DNA of 10,460 bases, taken from assembly GCA_027318525.1 (NCBI GenBank), contig DAHVPA010000052.1, positions 1 to 10,460 of the forward strand, in the 5' to 3' direction. Of the stretch, positions 1-8,006 are shown piece after piece. The notes under the pieces are model-generated. The model did no database searches, was not told the origin of the DNA, and worked only from the letters and a program-made list of their open reading frames with translations. How positions within the stretch are numbered: the first letter of the stretch is position 1; the number at the start of each line of letters is the position of its first letter. This DNA comes from Candidatus Cloacimonadota bacterium (GTDB lineage: Bacteria > Cloacimonadota > Cloacimonadia > Cloacimonadales > Cloacimonadaceae). Made by a program: the position numbers and the translations under genes.

Positions 1-1
1 T

Positions 2-190
2 GGTGGCACACCTGTCATGTGCGGCTGGTTAAAAGATAAGTTCGGGCTGTCCTGGCAGGTGGTTCCCGATACGCTGGATGAAATGATGCAGGATGCTGAC
101 AAAGAACGCCAGGACAGGGTCAACCGGGTGGTGCTGAGCTCTATCAAGCTGGACATCCAGGCACTGGAAGATGCCTATAACGGAAAGTAG
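2..190 (+). CDS. PhnB-like VOC-superfamily protein, C-terminal part only
   Basis: An open frame enters from the left edge and ends at TAG 188-190, giving 62 residues. It begins GGTPVMCGWLKDKFGLSWQV and continues with VVPDTLDEMM and a closing DIQALEDAYNGK. The CGWLKDKFGLSWQ-VP segment followed by a helix ending in 'I.ALE.AY.G' is the characteristic C-terminal end of PhnB / '3-demethylubiquinone-9 3-methyltransferase'-type proteins (Pfam 3-dmu-9_3-mt), which are glyoxalase-fold (VOC superfamily) proteins of about 140-160 residues. The start and most of the fold lie outside the window. Despite the old family name, most members have no proven methyltransferase activity; they are small cytoplasmic proteins of uncertain substrate. 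The gene converges on the large secreted-protein gene and shows no functional link to it. Family assignment is from remembered motif similarity; the precise function is unknown. Confidence 0.85.
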   Translation, partial: GGTPVMCGWLKDKFGLSWQVVPDTLDEMMQDADKERQDRVNRVVLSSIKLDIQALEDAYNGK

Positions 191-240
191 ATTAAGCAAT
201 ATTATTTTAATCAAATTCCCCGCCTGAATGGGATTGACAA

Positions 241-271
241 TGAAAAAGGTGAGCCCGAAATTGGACTCACC
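241..271 (-). terminator. Intrinsic terminator of the 1571-residue secreted-protein gene
   Basis: A hairpin spans 248-271: arms GGTGAGCCC and GGACTCACC pair over 9 positions with one C/A mismatch and a 6-nt loop (GAAATT). Read on the minus strand it is followed at once by TTTTTCA (247 to 241), the classical stem plus U-tract arrangement, about 38 bases past the stop codon of the gene on that strand. On the plus strand the hairpin is followed by TATGTATTC, which is not U-rich, so termination of the converging PhnB-like gene here is only a weak possibility. A second, smaller perfect hairpin (CCGAC-CTGC-GTCGG, 290-303) lies between the stop codon and the terminator. Confidence 0.8.
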
Positions 272-308
272 TATGTATTCAACTGGATTCCGACCTGCGT
301 CGGTAAGA

Positions 309-3300
309 CTATTTCATTAACATCATGCGCTTGGTGCTGATATAGTTATCAGCCTGCATACGATAGAGATAAACGCCGCTGGTGACGGCTCTGCCGCTAT
401 TATCTTTGCCATCCCAAACCGACTGGTAGAAGCCGTTGGCTTTGGTGGCATTGACCAAAGTCCGCACGAGTTCACCCTTCAGGTTGTAGATTGAGACGTT
501 TACCAGAGCGGGATTCTTCACACTGTAGGTGATGGTGGTGTTGGGATTGAAGGGATTGGGGTAGTTACCTGTCAAAGCTGTAACTTCAGCCGGGATAATC
601 ACTTCTTCCCCATTGGCGGTGATGTTGACTGAAACAGTATTGGAAGGACCTGATTCATATTGTCCATAATAGACGTTGGTTGTGTAGTAGCTATAATCGC
701 CATTAGGCAAATCGTTATCGGTATAGGTTGCCTGGGTATTGACAACGAAATCCGTAATAGTGGCAATCAATGCCGCATTACGATAGACCTTGAGGGCTGT
801 CAAACCTTCCCAGTTGCGGAGAGGATTATCGCGAACAGGAATCGGACCCGGCGCCCAGGTCAGGATAACGTCGTTCTGGTTCTGGATTTCAAACGTCAGA
901 AGAGTCGGAGGATCAAAGCTCTGGGCTGTCATATCCGCCAGATTTCTGCTGCTGATGTAATTGCCGTCCGTCCTGGAATTGGCTATACCTGTAACTATCA
1001 TTGATGTGGTGGGAATGGTGGTGCCAATATAGTCAACATCATAGAAGGTGGTGCGGAAATTGATAGTATTCGTGCCATCACTGAGGGCATAGACCGTTCC
1101 GTTGGCAAAGCTGGTTTCCGTGGTGCTGAAAGTAACGTTCACAAAACGCACCAGCTCGGACTCATAGCTTTCGAAATTGGTGCTGAAATCATTGAACGTA
1201 ATCAACTGAGGTGTTAACACATTACCCGTGGAAGACGCAGCACCCGGATTGACCGTAGGCACAAATTCTATCATGCCGCCGTATTCATTGAGGGTGCCAA
1301 TCAGACCTGTAATGCCGTCACCCACACTGTAGGCGGTCGTAACAATACCGTTGAAGTCATCAATCATAACGCCGGCTGAGCTATCCTGAATCCATTTCTG
1401 GTTGCGGTAGGTCTGCTGGAAGGTTAAGAAAACTTCACCTGTTACTTTATAGACTGTGGTGCCAGTAACTTGCTGACGTAGAGCTGCAAGATTAGCAACT
1501 TCGACAGGGAAGGTGTAAATCGCAGTGGAGACTGCGGAAGACTCGGTATTGAGGATGGCAATGGCTTTGATAGTAGCGTTTTCATTGATGTTGATAGGTT
1601 GGGTGTAAGGTGATGAAGCCGCTGTGGGAGTAGTTCCATCCAAGGTGTAATAAATCAGGGCACCAGTCGTGGTGGAGCTTATAGTCACAGATATCGGAGC
1701 ATAATACATACCCGGATTGGGACTAAAGGTGGGAGCTGCCACATTGCCCTGCGGAGTTTGGATATCAGCAGCGTAACGGGCAGTGATATAGTTGCCGTCA
1801 GTGCGTGAATTGGGGATGCAGACAATGTCCATGGGTATTGTCGGCACAGGCTGTCCGATATAATCCACATCATAAAAAGTAGTGCGGAAACTCAAGGTGC
1901 CTGATGCATCACTGACTGGATAAGCAGTGCCGTTGGCAAAGCTTCCGGTCGCACCGGTGAAAGATACTCCCATTACCTTGACCAGTTCGGATTCATACAT
2001 TTCGAAATTGGTGCTTATGTCATTCAGGGTCACAACCTGCGGGGTAATCACGTTTCCGGTGGAAGAGGCAGGTCCGGGATTGGCAGAGGGCACAAATTCC
2101 AGCATGCCGCCGAACTCAGTCATTTTGCCGGTCAAGCCGGTGATGCCGTCTCCGACGTTATAAGCAGTTGTAATGATGGCTGAGAAGTCATCAATCATGA
2201 TGCCGCCGGTGCTGTCCTGAATCCACTTCTGATTGCGGAAGGTTTGCATAAAGGTGACAACCACTTCACCACTCAGGATATAGGTGGTGCTATTGTCAGC
2301 CGGTAAAGCTCTCAGGGCAGCAACACTGGTAACTACAGTCGGGAAGGTATAAGTAGCTGCCGCTACAAAGCTGTTACCCAAACCGGTGGAAGTCGCCATC
2401 GCTTTCACGGTTGTCGTGGTGGAAATCGTAATAGGTGTAGTATAAACCGTCGAAGCTGTTGTGGGCGTGGAGCCATCTAAAGTATAATAGATGGTAGCGC
2501 CGGGAGTTGCACAACTGATGGTGACACTGACCGGTGCAGTAAAGGTCCCGCCTGCAGGATTAAAAGACGGGGTTGCAGTGCTTTGTCCCGTGCCGGGGGT
2601 AAAGGTATGGCTACCCAGATCGGTCAGGTAATCCTGTGCCTGAACAATCCATTGCGAATCGTCAGCAGTGGTGCCGGCTGAGGAAGCCCAATCAGTGGTC
2701 GGCGATGCAATAGTGGGTTTGCGAATCAGGGTGTGATTGAGCATGGCAGTGGTCACTCCGGCAACGTCCCAAGCTGTGCCGGGGTCAACACCGACCTGAC
2801 CAATCATGTCAATCAAAGTTGTTCCATGGAACAGACCCAATGCATCGTCTCCATTATAGAAAGTGACAGTGCTGGTGACGTCAGCCAGAGCCAGGATTTC
2901 CGGAACTGCTGAGGCATTGGCAATGATGAAAACATCATTTTGAGCAAGGGTTCCGGTCAGAGCCAGTGTTGTACTCCACTGTGCTCCGTTGCTGCCGAGT
3001 TTGACAGAGTATTGGGTCAAATCAACTGCTGCGCCGGTGCCGTTGAAGATTTCCAAAGCTTTGTTGTTGGAAGAGCCTTCAATATATTCAGAGAAGAAAA
3101 GTTCGGTAGCATATGTAGGGGGTTCCACTCCGCCATTATTGGCAGAAACAATGAGGTTGTTTTTTCCGTAGGCAACCAATTTACCGGTGGTTCCTGAGAT
3201 GCCCATAAACCTTGTGGAGTTGAAGGTCAGGGCAGGGAAGGTTTCCTGTGCCCAGGTTGCGCCATCGTCGGTGGATTTTACGATGGACCAGGAATTGCCG

Positions 3301-5024
3301 ACATTGGTGGTAGTATTGTCAGAGCTGTATCCGGCAGCCCAAAAGACTCCATTGGCATCACTCCAGACTCCGTTCATGTCATCCAGACAGCTTTCAGTTG
3401 CGGCTGTCCAGTCCGTTGCAGTTAAGCCGCCATTGGAGGTTTTGAAGATTTCACCCAAAGAGTTGACCAGGACACCGACGTTGCTGTTTTTAAACCATAT
3501 ATCACGGATTTGAGCGCTGCTGCCCACTGTCATAGCCGTCCAGGTCAGACCGCCATCCTGAGTGACAAACAACTGTCCTGAACCCGAACCTGCAAAGCCT
3601 ATCAGGTCAGTCTTAAAGTATGTGCAATAGAGCACATTGGTGCCTAAGCCTGTTCCGTTCAGCATAGTCCAGGTGGCACCGCCGTCTATGGTTTTAGCTG
3701 AAATATTGGAAGAGCCGACAACATAACCAATCTGGTCGCTCGGGAAGCTGAATTCGAAGTAGCTTTGCGCTGTCGTTACGCCTGGAATGGTAAAAGTGGA
3801 CCAATTGGCTCCGCCATCAGTAGTATGGAAGATTTTTCCTGTAGTTTTACCTGTGATCCAACCTTCCAGAGCATTCTTGAAATGGACTGCATAATAGATG
3901 TCAAAGTTAGCCGGGATATGCAATTGGCTAAAGGTCTGACCACCGTCTGTAGTCTTCAGGATGTAACCTTTGTCTCCTGCCAGATACCAGGTGTTTTCGT
4001 CCACAGCTTTGGCAGAATAAAGGTCCAGAGCGCTGGGAATGAGATTTGTCCAGCTCACACCCTGGTCTGTGGATTTGGCAATTGCACCGTTCCAGCCTGC
4101 TGTAACAACATTGCCATTGGGCATGATATTCAAGCCTTCGAAATAAAGTCCAAAGTCGTTGGTAACAGGACTGAATGTTGCCCAGCCGTCTGTTGTCTTG
4201 AGCAGAACGCTGTTCCAGCCGCCTGCATAACCGGTTAAACCATCCAGCACAATGTCCTGCATATTTGTGGAAGTGCCGCCCGCATTGATGTGATGCGTCC
4301 AGTTAGCTCCGTTGTCATTACTGACTCCGACATAGCCCAGGCTGCCAGCTAAAACTACTGTTGAGCCATATTGGCGCACTTTATAGAGGTGCGGATTACC
4401 TGTAATCGTCAGGTTCTGAACTGTCCAGGTAGTGCCGAAATTGGTCGTGGTGAGGATTTTTGCCTGATCGGGAGTGCCATTGTTCAAAGCACAGAATCCC
4501 ACTCCGGCTGCATTTACACTAATGGAATAAATCTGGTCGGTCAGACCGGTGATCTGCTGCGTCCAATTAACGCCGTGGTCTGCGGAATAAGCAATCTTGC
4601 CATTCCAGCCTGCCACCCAAATCTTGCCATCGGAAAGATATGAACAGGCATTGACGTCGTCGGTGCCGAAGATGGTCGGTGTCTGAGTATTGGTTGTCCA
4701 ATTGGCACCTCCATCTGCTGTGACTGCCACCAGTCCGTCTGTGCTGACCATGACGCCATGCATTTCGTCATAAAAATCGATATCGTTGATATCTTTATAA
4801 GCAGGCGTTACAGCGTCATAAGCCGGACTCGGCACGAAAGTCCAGGTGTTGCCATTATCTGCTGATTTGGCAAAACCACCTACATAGCCGGCTGCCCAGA
4901 GGGTGGTGCCGGTTCTATCCAAAGCATAAAAATTCGTCGGGAACTGAGCCTGCCGCGTTAAATCCCAGCTGAAAGCCAGGCTTAACAGACACAGCAGGAC
5001 AGCAATTAAAAGCAGCTTTTTCAT
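309..5024 (-). CDS. Secreted multidomain surface protein: Asp-box propeller, lamin-tail, duplicated CHB_HEX/OB-fold module, FN3-like, FlgD-like C-terminal domain
   Basis: 1571 residues, ATG start with GGAG seven bases upstream, TAG stop. Residues 1-19 are a Sec signal peptide (MKKLLLIAVLLCLLSLAFS). Residues about 20-630 hold some 13 Asp-box/Ycf48-like motifs of the form S/T-x-D-x-G-x-T-W (for example 54-61, 102-109, 401-408, 445-452, 584-591), which indicates beta-propeller folding. Residues about 638-808 resemble a lamin-tail domain (FFSEYIEGSSNNKALEIFNG). Then come two tandem modules, each a chitobiase-C-terminal-like domain (IYYTLDGSTPT, 817-895; IYYTLDGTTPT, 1096-1173) followed by a YhcR-type OB fold (NQKWIQDS; 896-1092 and 1174-1368). 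Residues about 1370-1470 look fibronectin-III-like, and 1482-1571 (NYPNPFNPNTTITYS to the C-terminal lysine) are a FlgD-like domain used as a C-terminal sorting or anchoring module in FCB bacteria. No nuclease or hydrolase catalytic domain is visible, so adhesion, binding or display at the cell surface is the best inference. It is probably transcribed alone: terminators lie on both sides. A weak -10-like TATTAT lies upstream near 5077-5082. Confidence 0.9.
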   Translation of the reverse strand: MKKLLLIAVLLCLLSLAFSWDLTRQAQFPTNFYALDRTGTTLWAAGYVGGFAKSADNGNTWTFVPSPAYDAVTPAYKDINDIDFYDEMHGVMVSTDGLVAVTADGGANWTTNTQTPTIFGTDDVNACSYLSDGKIWVAGWNGKIAYSADHGVNWTQQITGLTDQIYSISVNAAGVGFCALNNGTPDQAKILTTTNFGTTWTVQNLTITGNPHLYKVRQYGSTVVLAGSLGYVGVSNDNGANWTHHINAGGTSTNMQDIVLDGLTGYAGGWNSVLLKTTDGWATFSPVTNDFGLYFEGLNIMPNGNVVTAGWNGAIAKSTDQGVSWTNLIPSALDLYSAKAVDENTWYLAGDKGYILKTTDGGQTFSQLHIPANFDIYYAVHFKNALEGWITGKTTGKIFHTTDGGANWSTFTIPGVTTAQSYFEFSFPSDQIGYVVGSSNISAKTIDGGATWTMLNGTGLGTNVLYCTYFKTDLIGFAGSGSGQLFVTQDGGLTWTAMTVGSSAQIRDIWFKNSNVGVLVNSLGEIFKTSNGGLTATDWTAATESCLDDMNGVWSDANGVFWAAGYSSDNTTTNVGNSWSIVKSTDDGATWAQETFPALTFNSTRFMGISGTTGKLVAYGKNNLIVSANNGGVEPPTYATELFFSEYIEGSSNNKALEIFNGTGAAVDLTQYSVKLGSNGAQWSTTLALTGTLAQNDVFIIANASAVPEILALADVTSTVTFYNGDDALGLFHGTTLIDMIGQVGVDPGTAWDVAGVTTAMLNHTLIRKPTIASPTTDWASSAGTTADDSQWIVQAQDYLTDLGSHTFTPGTGQSTATPSFNPAGGTFTAPVSVTISCATPGATIYYTLDGSTPTTASTVYTTPITISTTTTVKAMATSTGLGNSFVAAATYTFPTVVTSVAALRALPADNSTTYILSGEVVVTFMQTFRNQKWIQDSTGGIMIDDFSAIITTAYNVGDGITGLTGKMTEFGGMLEFVPSANPGPASSTGNVITPQVVTLNDISTNFEMYESELVKVMGVSFTGATGSFANGTAYPVSDASGTLSFRTTFYDVDYIGQPVPTIPMDIVCIPNSRTDGNYITARYAADIQTPQGNVAAPTFSPNPGMYYAPISVTISSTTTGALIYYTLDGTTPTAASSPYTQPININENATIKAIAILNTESSAVSTAIYTFPVEVANLAALRQQVTGTTVYKVTGEVFLTFQQTYRNQKWIQDSSAGVMIDDFNGIVTTAYSVGDGITGLIGTLNEYGGMIEFVPTVNPGAASSTGNVLTPQLITFNDFSTNFESYESELVRFVNVTFSTTETSFANGTVYALSDGTNTINFRTTFYDVDYIGTTIPTTSMIVTGIANSRTDGNYISSRNLADMTAQSFDPPTLLTFEIQNQNDVILTWAPGPIPVRDNPLRNWEGLTALKVYRNAALIATITDFVVNTQATYTDNDLPNGDYSYYTTNVYYGQYESGPSNTVSVNITANGEEVIIPAEVTALTGNYPNPFNPNTTITYSVKNPALVNVSIYNLKGELVRTLVNATKANGFYQSVWDGKDNSGRAVTSGVYLYRMQADNYISTKRMMLMK
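921..1739 (-). repeat. Internal duplicated module, downstream copy (residues 1096-1368)
   Basis: Second copy of a roughly 275-residue unit made of a chitobiase-C-terminal-like domain and an OB fold. It aligns with residues 817-1092 at a near-constant offset of 277-279 residues. By hand count the best-matching 91 residues (927-1017 against 1204-1294) differ at about 25 positions, so near 72% identity. Invariant stretches include NQKWIQDS, GDGITGL, EFVP, ASSTGNV, STNFE, YESELV, FRTTFYDVDYIG and NSRTDGNYI. Confidence 0.9.
1749..2576 (-). repeat. Internal duplicated module, upstream copy (residues 817-1092)
   Basis: First copy of the chitobiase-C-terminal-like plus OB-fold unit. It starts at ATPSFNPAGGTF and ends at YAADIQTPQ. 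Only a few residues separate it from the next copy, so the two are strictly in tandem. Similarity is visible at the DNA level too (ATCCATTTCTGGTTGCGG at about 1390 against ATCCACTTCTGATTGCGG at about 2220), which suggests a fairly recent duplication or ongoing gene conversion. Confidence 0.9.
3135..4967 (-). repeat. Asp-box / Ycf48-like repeat region (residues 20-630)
   Basis: About 13 degenerate repeats, each carrying an S/T-x-D-x-G-x-T/N-W-like turn, spaced roughly 40-50 residues apart. Examples are SADNGNTW, TADGGANW, SADHGVNW, SNDNGANW, STDQGVSW, TTDGGQTF, TTDGGANW, TIDGGATW, TQDGGLTW and STDDGATW; TTNFGTTW, TTDGWATF and an extended TSNGGLTATDW are weaker copies. In sialidase and Ycf48/HCF136-type proteins these turns sit between strands of propeller blades. 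The number would suit two six- or seven-bladed propellers, but blade assignment is inference. Confidence 0.8.
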
Positions 5025-5031
5025 AATCTTA

Positions 5032-5035
5032 CTCC
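5032..5035 (-). promoter_or_regulatory. Ribosome binding site of the 1571-residue gene
   Basis: On the minus strand the sequence reads TTGGAGTAAGATT-ATG, placing GGAG seven bases before the ATG at 5022-5024. This start directly yields a well-formed signal peptide, which supports it. Confidence 0.7.
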
Positions 5036-5090
5036 AAGCTATTAGTTATTTCTCTCTATAAAACTTTAGGAAAGGCATAATATTAATATA

Positions 5091-5132
5091 ATAAAAATGA
5101 GCAAGGGAAAAATGAATTTTTTGCCAATGCTC
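5091..5132 (-). terminator. Probable intrinsic terminator of the acyl-CoA synthetase gene
   Basis: Read on the minus strand, an imperfect hairpin begins inside the stop codon. GAGCA pairs with TGCTC (5128-5132 with 5099-5103), and an inner helix of GG/CC and AAAA/TTTT follows two mismatches. It is followed by ATTTTTATTATATT, a U-rich tail. The internal mismatches make it weaker than the other two terminators in the window. It lies before the next gene on the same strand, so read-through into that gene cannot be excluded. Confidence 0.5.
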
Positions 5133-7812
5133 AGTCCAGCTCTTTTTCCACATCGACCATTTCGCTATGCAGATCAGGTGTGATAGTAAATCCATGCTTT
5201 TTGAAGACACTTATCATCCGTTTGTTGTCTGTGGTAGTCTGCGCCACCATTTTCCTTAGTTTCCATTTGACTGAGATTTCCATGCAGTAGTCTGTCAGCA
5301 GGCTGCCCAACTTCTTGTTTTGCCAGGCTTCCGGCACCAGAATGGCATATTCCACCGTTTCGTGGTCTGCATCTGCCACCATCCTGCCCACTCCAATCAG
5401 CTTTTTGTGCCCGTCCTGAATGGTTTCCGCCACAATGGCGATTTCGCGGTCATAATCTATAAAGCAATACCTGACTGCAACTTCATGCGAATTCCAGAAA
5501 AAGAAATAACGGAAGCGCTGGTAAATCGTTTCTTTGGAACAGCTCCCCAGCATCTCCAGCCAGAGGTTTTCATCTTCAGGTTTGATAGGTCGGAAGGTAA
5601 CTGGCGTGCCATCAGGCAGGACAACGTGTTTGATGTATTCTTCCGGATAAGGTCTGAGCGCCAGATGTGAATAAGTTTCGTTTCTTTTATTAAGTGGATT
5701 GACCACTACTCTGGCATCCAGCGCGATGACACCATTGGGCATTGCCAGTAAAGGATTGATATCAAGCTCAGTGATTTCCGGATAGTCTGCTGCCAGATAA
5801 GACATACGGATGAGCACTTCCACCAGCTTGTCTATATCAACAGCCGGTCTGCCCCGATAACCTTTCAGCAAGGGATAGATATTCAGACGTTTCAACATCC
5901 GGCGTGCCAGCTTTTCATTCAAAGGCGGAAGCTCCAGCGTCCTGTCACGGAACAGCTCAGCATATATACCGCCTGTGCCAATCATCATGACAGAACCAAA
6001 GACAGGGTCCTGCTTGATGCCGAGGATTAGCTCCACTCCATTTTTAGGGTCTATCATCGGCTGCACTGTGACTCCTTCTATATCTGCTTCCGGAGCGCGT
6101 TCAGCCGCATTCTTCATGATTTGTGAAAAGGCATCTTTGACTGCATTGGCAGTTTTGAGATTGAGCATCACTCCGCCCACGTCTGTCTTGTGTGTGATTT
6201 GGGGCGAGAGAATTTTCAACACGACGGGATAACCCAGCTTGTCTGCAACGGCAATAGCTTCATCTGCTGTGGAAGCGGCTTGAGGTAGAGTAGTCCCGAT
6301 TCCGTAAGACTCGAGCAGAAATTTGGATGTCGCTTCGGACAGCACGGAATTGCCTTCTTTCAGGACACCATCAAACTTTTTTCGAAATGCTGTTCTATCC
6401 AGAGTGAATTCCACCGGCACGTCCTGCGGCGTTTCATAGAGTGCTTTCAGGTTTCTGCCATAATCCACCAGAGTTATGAAAGCGCCGATTGCCTGCTCCG
6501 GAGTATCATAAGCAGGAATGCCCGCTTCAGAAAGGATGGAAATACCTTCCACCATACTGCCGCCGCCAATCCAGGCTGCCAGGATGGGCTTTTTCGCTGT
6601 TTCTGCCAGCTTACTGATTTCACGTGCCGTTCCACTGGGATTGGTCATCGCCTGTGGTGTCAGAATTACTAAAACAGCATCTACCTCAGGGTCTTCCAAC
6701 ACGATGGAAACCGCCTTGGCATAACGTTTGGGACGTGCATCACCCAGCACATCGACTGGATTACCGTGTGACCAGGATTCCGGGAGGTTCTGATTCAGTT
6801 CGTCCATGGTCTTATCATTCAGTTTTGCCAGATTTCCATTCAGGGCGATGAGGGTGTCAGTCGCCATCACTCCAGGACCGCCGGCATTAGTCACGATTGC
6901 CAGCTTTTGTCCGGCGGGGACTTTCTTTCTGCCAATCAGCTCTGCCACATCAAAAATCTTGCCGATGTCATAGATACGGACGATGCCCGCCCTTTGGAAG
7001 GCTGCATCATAGACGTTATCCGCTGCAGCCATGGCGCCTGTATGGCTGGCTGCCACTTCTGCGCTTTCGGGGAAGCGTCCCGCCTTGTAGGCAATGATGG
7101 GTTTGCTTCTGGCAAAGGCACGCGCTGCGGTCATGAAGTGCCGTGCATCGGAGATTGATTCTATGTAGAGGATTATGCATTTAGTCTCTTCGTCTTCGCC
7201 CAGGTAGTCAATCAAGTCGCCGAAATCCACATCCAGCATGTTGCCGACGGAGACGACATAGGAAAAGCCGATTTTGGCATGGATTGCCCAGTCCAGGACA
7301 GAGGTGCAGAGCGCTCCGGACTGCGACACGAAAGCGATATTGCCCTTTTTTGGCATACCGTCCCCGAAGCTGACATTGAGCTTGCTGCCGGGAGCAATGT
7401 AGCCCAGGCAGTTGGGTCCCATGATGCGCATGCCGGGGAATTCAGCTCTGATTTGCTGGATTTCCTGCTCCAGTTCCCGACCCCGTTCACCTGTTTCCTT
7501 GAATCCGGCGGTAACAATGATAATGCCCAAAATGCCTGCTTCACCGCATTGGCGGATGTAGGCAGGAACAGCTTCCGTATCGGAACAAACCACTGCCAGG
7601 TCAGGTTTGTTGGGCAGAGACTTGATATCGGGATAGCATTGGATGCCCATTACCGCTTCCAGGGAAGGATTGACGGGATATACCACTCCGGCGAATCCGC
7701 CTGTGACCAGGTTGCTCAATATCCTGCCGCTTACACTCTGCGGATTGGAACTGATGCCCAGCAGCGCTATCCGTTTGGGTTTAAAGATGTTGTCCAGGTT
7801 GTGTACGTTCAC
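5131..7812 (-). CDS. ADP-forming acetyl/acyl-CoA synthetase (alpha-beta fusion) with C-terminal GNAT acetyltransferase domain
   Basis: 893 residues, GTG start, TGA stop. Order of parts: CoA-binding Rossmann domain (about 7-135, with IALLGISSNPQSVSGRILSN and MGPNCLGY), succinyl-CoA-ligase-like domains (about 150-460, with FVSQSGAL and SHTGA), ATP-grasp domain (about 485-705, with HKTDVGGV and MMIGTGGIYAEL), then a GNAT domain (about 730-893, with VTFRPIKPEDE, YAILVPEAWQNKKLG and NKRMISVFKKHGF). The ligase family makes ATP from acyl-CoA, ADP and phosphate, releasing the acid and CoA, through phospho-histidines. His257 in SHTGA and His541 in HKTDVGGV match the two positions expected, so ligase activity looks possible. 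The same order and length are seen in Pat/YfiQ-type protein lysine acetyltransferases (about 880-890 residues), so the enzyme could be an acetylator, a ligase, or both. In the GNAT acetyl-CoA loop (Q-x-x-G-x-G) the first glycine is Lys834 (QNKKLG). A cytoplasmic location is expected, since no signal peptide is seen. It appears to be a single-gene unit. Confidence 0.92.
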   Translation of the reverse strand: MNVHNLDNIFKPKRIALLGISSNPQSVSGRILSNLVTGGFAGVVYPVNPSLEAVMGIQCYPDIKSLPNKPDLAVVCSDTEAVPAYIRQCGEAGILGIIIVTAGFKETGERGRELEQEIQQIRAEFPGMRIMGPNCLGYIAPGSKLNVSFGDGMPKKGNIAFVSQSGALCTSVLDWAIHAKIGFSYVVSVGNMLDVDFGDLIDYLGEDEETKCIILYIESISDARHFMTAARAFARSKPIIAYKAGRFPESAEVAASHTGAMAAADNVYDAAFQRAGIVRIYDIGKIFDVAELIGRKKVPAGQKLAIVTNAGGPGVMATDTLIALNGNLAKLNDKTMDELNQNLPESWSHGNPVDVLGDARPKRYAKAVSIVLEDPEVDAVLVILTPQAMTNPSGTAREISKLAETAKKPILAAWIGGGSMVEGISILSEAGIPAYDTPEQAIGAFITLVDYGRNLKALYETPQDVPVEFTLDRTAFRKKFDGVLKEGNSVLSEATSKFLLESYGIGTTLPQAASTADEAIAVADKLGYPVVLKILSPQITHKTDVGGVMLNLKTANAVKDAFSQIMKNAAERAPEADIEGVTVQPMIDPKNGVELILGIKQDPVFGSVMMIGTGGIYAELFRDRTLELPPLNEKLARRMLKRLNIYPLLKGYRGRPAVDIDKLVEVLIRMSYLAADYPEITELDINPLLAMPNGVIALDARVVVNPLNKRNETYSHLALRPYPEEYIKHVVLPDGTPVTFRPIKPEDENLWLEMLGSCSKETIYQRFRYFFFWNSHEVAVRYCFIDYDREIAIVAETIQDGHKKLIGVGRMVADADHETVEYAILVPEAWQNKKLGSLLTDYCMEISVKWKLRKMVAQTTTDNKRMISVFKKHGFTITPDLHSEMVDVEKELD

Positions 7813-7816
7813 TCCT

Positions 7817-7822
7817 CACCTC
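7817..7822 (-). promoter_or_regulatory. Ribosome binding site fixing the GTG start of the synthetase
   Basis: The minus strand reads TAACTGAGGTGAGGA-GTG. GAGGTG lies four bases before the GTG at 7810-7812, and no in-frame ATG with a comparable site is seen nearby. The CoA-binding domain begins about seven residues in, as is normal for the family, so the GTG is well supported. Confidence 0.7.
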
Positions 7823-8006
7823 AGTTATATTTTTTCTGCATTCTTTATGCAGGGGATGGCAGGTCAAGTCTTTTCTCTTTTAACTACTCCGGCAGGGAAT
7901 TCTCCTTGTTCTGATGGAGACCCTCCCATCTTTCATCATCCAAACCAACTTGCCCTGACCCTCTTTTACCAATATATATCAAAAGGCAATCAAAAGTAAA
8001 TCTAAA

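Noticed and set aside
29..214. Minus-strand open frame of 61 codons at the left edge
   Set aside because: It is antisense to the PhnB-like tail, whose translation matches a known family.
3765..4238. Cysteine-rich plus-strand open frame of 157 codons
   Set aside because: It is wholly antisense to the Asp-box repeat region; its cysteines come from complements of recurring Thr/Ala/Gly codons. No independent coding evidence.
3135..4967. Regularly spaced short repeats resembling a CRISPR-like or tandem DNA array
   Set aside because: The repeats are degenerate at the DNA level and fall in frame as Asp-box protein motifs, so they are coding repeats.
7279..7999. Two overlapping plus-strand open frames running from inside the synthetase into the intergenic region
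   Set aside because: Most of their length is antisense to a well-supported conserved gene. They have no recognisable motifs, and the 7643-7999 frame has no good ribosome binding site. They are shadow frames.
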